Below, piece after piece: positions 7,668-9,673 of a DNA stretch of 9,673 nt (position 1 is its first letter; every line of letters starts with the position of its first letter). The position numbers and the translations under genes are program-made. The stretch comes from Parachlamydiales bacterium. Its GTDB lineage: Bacteria > Chlamydiota > Chlamydiia > Chlamydiales > JAJFMK01. The stretch lies in the NCBI GenBank assembly GCA_020050175.1, contig JAGVKY010000199.1:1-9673 (forward strand), written 5' to 3'. The notes under the pieces were generated by a model that made no database searches, was not told the origin of the DNA, and saw only the letters and a list, made by a program, of their open reading frames with translations.

Positions 7668-7743
7668 GCTCCTCTCTTGCTGTAACCAGCCGGTAAAAAA
7701 ATTCACCAAGAGCCTAGAAAGGGCAAGTCGAAGGCACACTCCC
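7668..7743 (-). promoter_or_regulatory. Riboswitch expression platform: SD, anti-SD and anti-anti-SD segments
   Basis: Three short RNA segments on the minus strand can pair in competing ways. GGGAG (7743-7739) is the 3' edge of the TPP aptamer. CUCUU (7712-7708), within GCUCUU (7713-7708), can pair with GGGAG (including two G-U pairs) or with AGGAGC (7673-7668), which contains the Shine-Dalgarno sequence of the MFS gene. CUCUUG can also pair with CAAGAG at 7679-7674, next to the SD. With ligand, the aptamer would hold GGGAG and leave CUCUU free to mask the SD. No intrinsic terminator is evident in the leader, so control of translation is favoured. The pairings are seen; the mechanism is inferred by analogy with E. 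coli thiM. Confidence 0.55.
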
Positions 7744-7830
7744 TACGCTGGTACGACCCAGATCAGGTAATGAGGGTTAGATTTCTCTTTTCAGCCTTTG
7801 TCATATGATGACGCCGGCACCCCTGGTGGT
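7736..7830 (-). promoter_or_regulatory. TPP (THI-box) riboswitch aptamer
   Basis: The minus strand carries the conserved TPP aptamer in order: CAGGGGUGCC (7825-7816), a P3 arm with the perfect hairpin GUCAU-CAU-AUGAC (about 7812-7800), GGCUGAAA (7796-7789, standing for the usual GGCUGAGA), AACCC (7778-7774), ACCUGAUCUGG (7768-7758) and UACCAGCGUAGGGAG (7753-7739). The ACCUGAUCUGG and ACCAGCGUAGGGA blocks match the consensus essentially exactly. One departure is seen: CUGAAA for CUGAGA in the pyrimidine-sensing region. P1 looks short (CAC with GUG). The aptamer starts within a few bases of the predicted transcription start and lies about 75 bases upstream of the MFS GTG, which it should repress when TPP is plentiful. 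Confidence 0.95.
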
Positions 7831-7834
7831 ACTA

Positions 7835-7840
7835 ATTATA
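7835..7840 (-). promoter_or_regulatory. -10 box (TATAAT) of the riboswitch/MFS transcript
   Basis: A perfect TATAAT lies on the minus strand just before the aptamer, preceded by AAG. Transcription would begin near 7828, so the RNA would start almost exactly at the aptamer. No good -35 box is seen at 16-18 bases; the best TTGATT is 25 bases away. The promoter may thus be weak or activator-dependent. Confidence 0.5.
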
Positions 7841-7892
7841 CTTAGTTTCGATATCAGATACAGCTAAATCAAGATCATCTGTTCTACAGAAA

Positions 7893-7909
7893 GAGAGAAT
7901 CCTTCTCTC
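7893..7909 (-). terminator. Hairpin after the DoxX gene
   Basis: GAGAGAA (7893-7899) and TTCTCTC (7903-7909) form a perfect 7-bp stem with a 3-base loop, 7 bases after the DoxX stop. On the minus strand it is followed by TTTCTG, a short U tract. On the plus strand it is followed by GGCTTTTTAG. It would separate the DoxX transcript from the riboswitch promoter. Confidence 0.6.
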
Positions 7910-7915
7910 GGCTTT

Positions 7916-8302
7916 TTAGTTTCGGTTATCCAAGCTATAAGGACCTGCGCCGAAATAGGTGATAAGAAAGGCCGCTCCAAGCATAGAAATATTTTTCATG
8001 AACATGATTTGCTCCGTCATTTTTACCATAGGGTCTGTCTCTTTCCAAAATTCATGCATGGCAAAAGTGATAGGGATAAGGAAAAGGGCAATCAGCCAAG
8101 CTCCTAATTTAGCCTTGTAACCTAGCAAAATACTTAGACCGCCGAGTAAGGCAAGCACACCGGAAGCAGGGACGAGGAAAGAAGCAAGGGGGACCCCTTG
8201 ATTGGCAGCATAGGTGATCATTCCCTTTGTAAAATGTTGAAAAGAAGAAAGGATAAAAATGGCTGAATATAAAATTCTGCCTAAAAGAGCAACAAAAGGC
8301 AT
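7916..8302 (-). CDS. DoxX-family small integral membrane protein
   Basis: 128 residues with four predicted membrane spans (about 3-20, 40-61, 66-83 and 103-117), the size and topology of the DoxX/YphA family. Family-like features are LGRILYSAIFILSSFQHF near the N-terminus, the HEFW motif after span 3 (83-86) and the C-terminal KNISMLGAAFLITYFGAGPY block (103-122), followed by SLDNR. The broader family is linked to quinone-associated electron transfer and oxidative-stress complexes, but most small members, including this one, have no proven reaction. The ATG at 8302 has a good Shine-Dalgarno sequence (AGGA six bases upstream). The gene follows the 239-residue gene on the same strand but a strong hairpin lies between them. 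Family call is secure, function is not. Confidence 0.88.
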   Translation of the reverse strand: MPFVALLGRILYSAIFILSSFQHFTKGMITYAANQGVPLASFLVPASGVLALLGGLSILLGYKAKLGAWLIALFLIPITFAMHEFWKETDPMVKMTEQIMFMKNISMLGAAFLITYFGAGPYSLDNRN

Positions 8303-8317
8303 TCTAAGTCCTAGGTT

Positions 8318-8351
8318 AAAATTCCCCTTTGTATCGCATGAGGGGAATTTT
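8318..8351 (-). terminator. Strong hairpin between the 239-aa gene and DoxX
   Basis: AAAATTCCCC (8318-8327) and GGGGAATTTT (8342-8351) form a perfect 10-bp stem with a 14-base loop, starting 18 bases after the stop of the 239-residue gene. On the minus strand the stem itself ends in UUUU, giving a plausible intrinsic terminator; on the plus strand it also ends in TTTTT. The DoxX Shine-Dalgarno sequence follows within a few bases, so the hairpin could instead sit in the DoxX leader. Confidence 0.65.
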
Positions 8352-8369
8352 TAGAACGCCTTTTCAAGT

Positions 8370-9089
8370 TTAATTGACCTCTTTCATTAATTGTTCTGCA
8401 TAATCGTCTGAAAGGTTCCTGACACTTGCTTCAAAACAAGGTTCTTTATTGGCAAGGATCTCTCGCGCTCTTTGAAGGGTGTAAGCTTCGATGTAACTAT
8501 GCAGAGTCGCAACAGATTCTTTAACGGCAGCCAAAGCTTCGGTAGAATTTCGAACTCCAGATCCACTTTCAATGCTATGAACAACTGCTGAGAGAGTAAA
8601 CCCTCCTTCTGTCTGCTTGTCGATCATTCGATTAAAAATATCGGCATCGGTTCCCCCTGCAGCGATGGATAGCTCAATCATTTCCCAACTTTTCAGGCGG
8701 TCTTCAAATTTGGTCAGCCTTTCCTCACACTCATGCTCTTCGATTCTTTTTCTATAGTCGGCATATTTATCCTTAATCACTGCGATCTCTTCTGCGCTAC
8801 AGGGAGGAGTCACCACATCTGTATAAAAAGGGATGAAGCCAGATCGAGTTACAGTAGGGCGTTTATTTTCGACGAAAATCTTGCTTAAACTGTCTGTCCC
8901 AGTAGCAGAATAAGTCGTCTGGGTAACGCTTCTTTTTTGGATTAATGCCGAAGTTTCATTTATATTCAAAGCGGGTCTTAAATTATTTATTGCCTCTGCG
9001 CGCGCTCTTGGGAGTCCCATTTCAATCTCTTCATCTCTTTGAGCTGAGATGCAGCAGGTAAGCCAGTTTGAAATTTTTGGAAAATGCAT
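8370..9089 (-). CDS. Unassigned 239-aa soluble protein
   Basis: I do not recognise a family. There is no signal peptide or membrane span. A CC pair sits near the N-terminus (WLTCCISAQ, 9-17). Residues 20-95 are mixed and Ser/Thr-rich. Residues 98-140 are strongly charged and probably helical (KDKYADYRKRIEEHECEER within 106-124), and 180-239 look helical as well (EALAAVKESVATLHSYIEAY, 184-203). The gene reads away from the partial gene at the right end, across an A+T-rich gap, and ends before a clear hairpin. That makes it a probable single-gene unit. The start at 9089 has no convincing Shine-Dalgarno sequence. A downstream in-frame ATG (residue 24, EMGLPRAR) is an alternative start that would remove the CC segment. 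It looks like a lineage-restricted protein. Confidence 0.7.
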   Translation of the reverse strand: MHFPKISNWLTCCISAQRDEEIEMGLPRARAEAINNLRPALNINETSALIQKRSVTQTTYSATGTDSLSKIFVENKRPTVTRSGFIPFYTDVVTPPCSAEEIAVIKDKYADYRKRIEEHECEERLTKFEDRLKSWEMIELSIAAGGTDADIFNRMIDKQTEGGFTLSAVVHSIESGSGVRNSTEALAAVKESVATLHSYIEAYTLQRAREILANKEPCFEASVRNLSDDYAEQLMKEVN

Positions 9090-9101
9090 GAAATAACCTA
9101 T

Positions 9102-9129
9102 AAAATATTAAAAATAAACATTTTGCCAA
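9102..9129 (-). promoter_or_regulatory. Possible promoter of the 239-aa gene
   Basis: On the minus strand TTGGCA (9129-9124) and TATTTT (9107-9102) are 16 bases apart in an A+T-rich stretch, 12 bases before the ATG. This would give an almost leaderless transcript. The elements are short and the region is A+T-rich, so a chance match is quite possible. Confidence 0.3.
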
Positions 9130-9248
9130 CATTAAGTTAATACTATGTAAAGACTAAAAGGAGCTATCTGACTCGAACACAAAAGAAGTGGATCAAATCG
9201 AGGAGAATTAGGACAATATTTTTCACTCCTTACTCACCCCTAGGTCAA

Positions 9249-9673
9249 ATGGCTGCAAGAGTTCAAAGGCCGCTCCAGATTTTACTCTATACAACAAGAA
9301 AGGACATGCCCGAGCCTGTTTCTTGTCATGTTTTGAAGGCTTCAGAAAAAACAGCTCATTTGGTAGATGGGTTCATCTACAGGAGTTTTGGGCTTGTCCA
9401 ACAGGCTGACAGATACTTGGTGTCAAAAATGTTGAGAGAATCTCAATTCAAACATTTTGCTTTGCACCTTCCCGATGAGTCTGAGACATCTTGTGAGATT
9501 TCTCTTATGGGAAACCTTCAGGAAGAGGGCGATTTATGTTTACCAACATTTCAACCTTCTTCTGAAAGCGTATCTATCCTGCTATGTGAATTAGTCAAGT
9601 CATTTGCGTTTTCTCCGACAACTTATTCCTTAAAATTCGTTATCCAGTCCGATTCTAGGCCTTTAAATAATAT
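9249..9673 (+). CDS. Partial unassigned protein, open at the right window edge
   Basis: 141 complete codons from ATG 9249 to the last base without a stop. The product begins MAARVQRPLQILLYTTRKDM and continues through FIYRSFGLVQQADRYLVSKM and SILLCELVKSFAFSPTTYS. No family is recognised; it looks soluble, with mixed strand/helix pattern. ATG 9249 is the only ATG, GTG or TTG start near the 5' end of the frame, yet it has no Shine-Dalgarno sequence. The frame stays open upstream to the stop at 9138-9140, and a CTG at 9168 has AGGAG four bases before it, so an extended N-terminus of 27 residues is possible. The last 96 bases are the inverted repeat. The left copy shows what could follow: three more bases completing ATC. 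Being missed at both ends, it may be an intact family member cut by the window or a fragment. Confidence 0.55.
   Translation, partial: MAARVQRPLQILLYTTRKDMPEPVSCHVLKASEKTAHLVDGFIYRSFGLVQQADRYLVSKMLRESQFKHFALHLPDESETSCEISLMGNLQEEGDLCLPTFQPSSESVSILLCELVKSFAFSPTTYSLKFVIQSDSRPLNN
9578..9673. repeat. Right copy of the 96-bp perfect terminal inverted repeat
   Basis: Exact reverse complement of 4-99. Here the repeat is in frame with the partial gene at 9249 (codons for CELVKSFAFSPTTYSLKF and onward), so this copy looks like the original coding context. The left copy sits behind a broken, unrelated gene. The match ends exactly at the last base of the window. Confidence 0.95.

Noticed and set aside
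7692..7707. Intrinsic terminator at GGUGAA-UUUU-UUUACC in the riboswitch leader
   Set aside because: The U run lies in the loop and one arm of the hairpin rather than after a stable stem, so it would not act as a standard terminator.
8387..8584. 65-codon minus-strand frame overlapping the 239-aa gene in another frame
   Set aside because: It is a shifted-frame shadow of the longer gene with no own start signal.
4..9673. Composite transposon or integrative element bounded by the inverted repeats
   Set aside because: No transposase, integrase or target duplication is visible, and the repeat is coding sequence of a gene rather than a typical element end.

Overview
The window looks like chromosomal DNA of a bacterium of moderate G+C. 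Most likely it is an environmental member of the Chlamydiae (Simkania/Parachlamydia/Waddlia-like). The grounds are general: weak Shine-Dalgarno sequences, the look of the ProP-like MFS transporter and the Ddl-type proteins, and large unassigned proteins with a proline-rich linker. No rRNA or other marker gene is present, so this is an inference of moderate strength.

Layout, left to right. (1) 1-266: a mosaic of gene debris. A broken paralog of the neighbouring 517-residue gene (minus strand, with a large internal deletion) runs into a 96-bp sequence that reappears, inverted and perfect, at the extreme right end. (2) 267-4013, minus strand: three genes in one direction, prpD-like (MmgE/PrpD dehydratase family), a phosphosulfolactate-synthase/HSA32-family gene whose ATG directly follows the prpD stop, and an unassigned 517-residue protein with a proline-rich hinge. 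(3) 4104-6416, plus strand: a 770-residue tandem fusion of two D-Ala-D-Ala-ligase-type ATP-grasp modules, divergent from prpD. (4) 6445-7840, minus strand: an MFS transporter with a GTG start, preceded by a clear TPP riboswitch. This makes it a probable thiamine-family transporter. (5) 7893-8302: a small DoxX-family membrane protein with a hairpin after it. (6) 8370-9089, minus strand: an unassigned 239-residue protein followed by a strong hairpin. (7) 9249-9673, plus strand: an unassigned reading frame that runs off the right end, whose last 96 bases are the inverted repeat.

The best supported new biology is the riboswitch-controlled transporter, with a visible three-way anti-SD/SD pairing possibility. 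Next are the double ATP-grasp ligase and the stop-to-start coupled PrpD/ComA-family pair. The inverted repeat at both window ends, joined to a decayed paralog, marks either a recombining gene family or a contig broken at a repeat.
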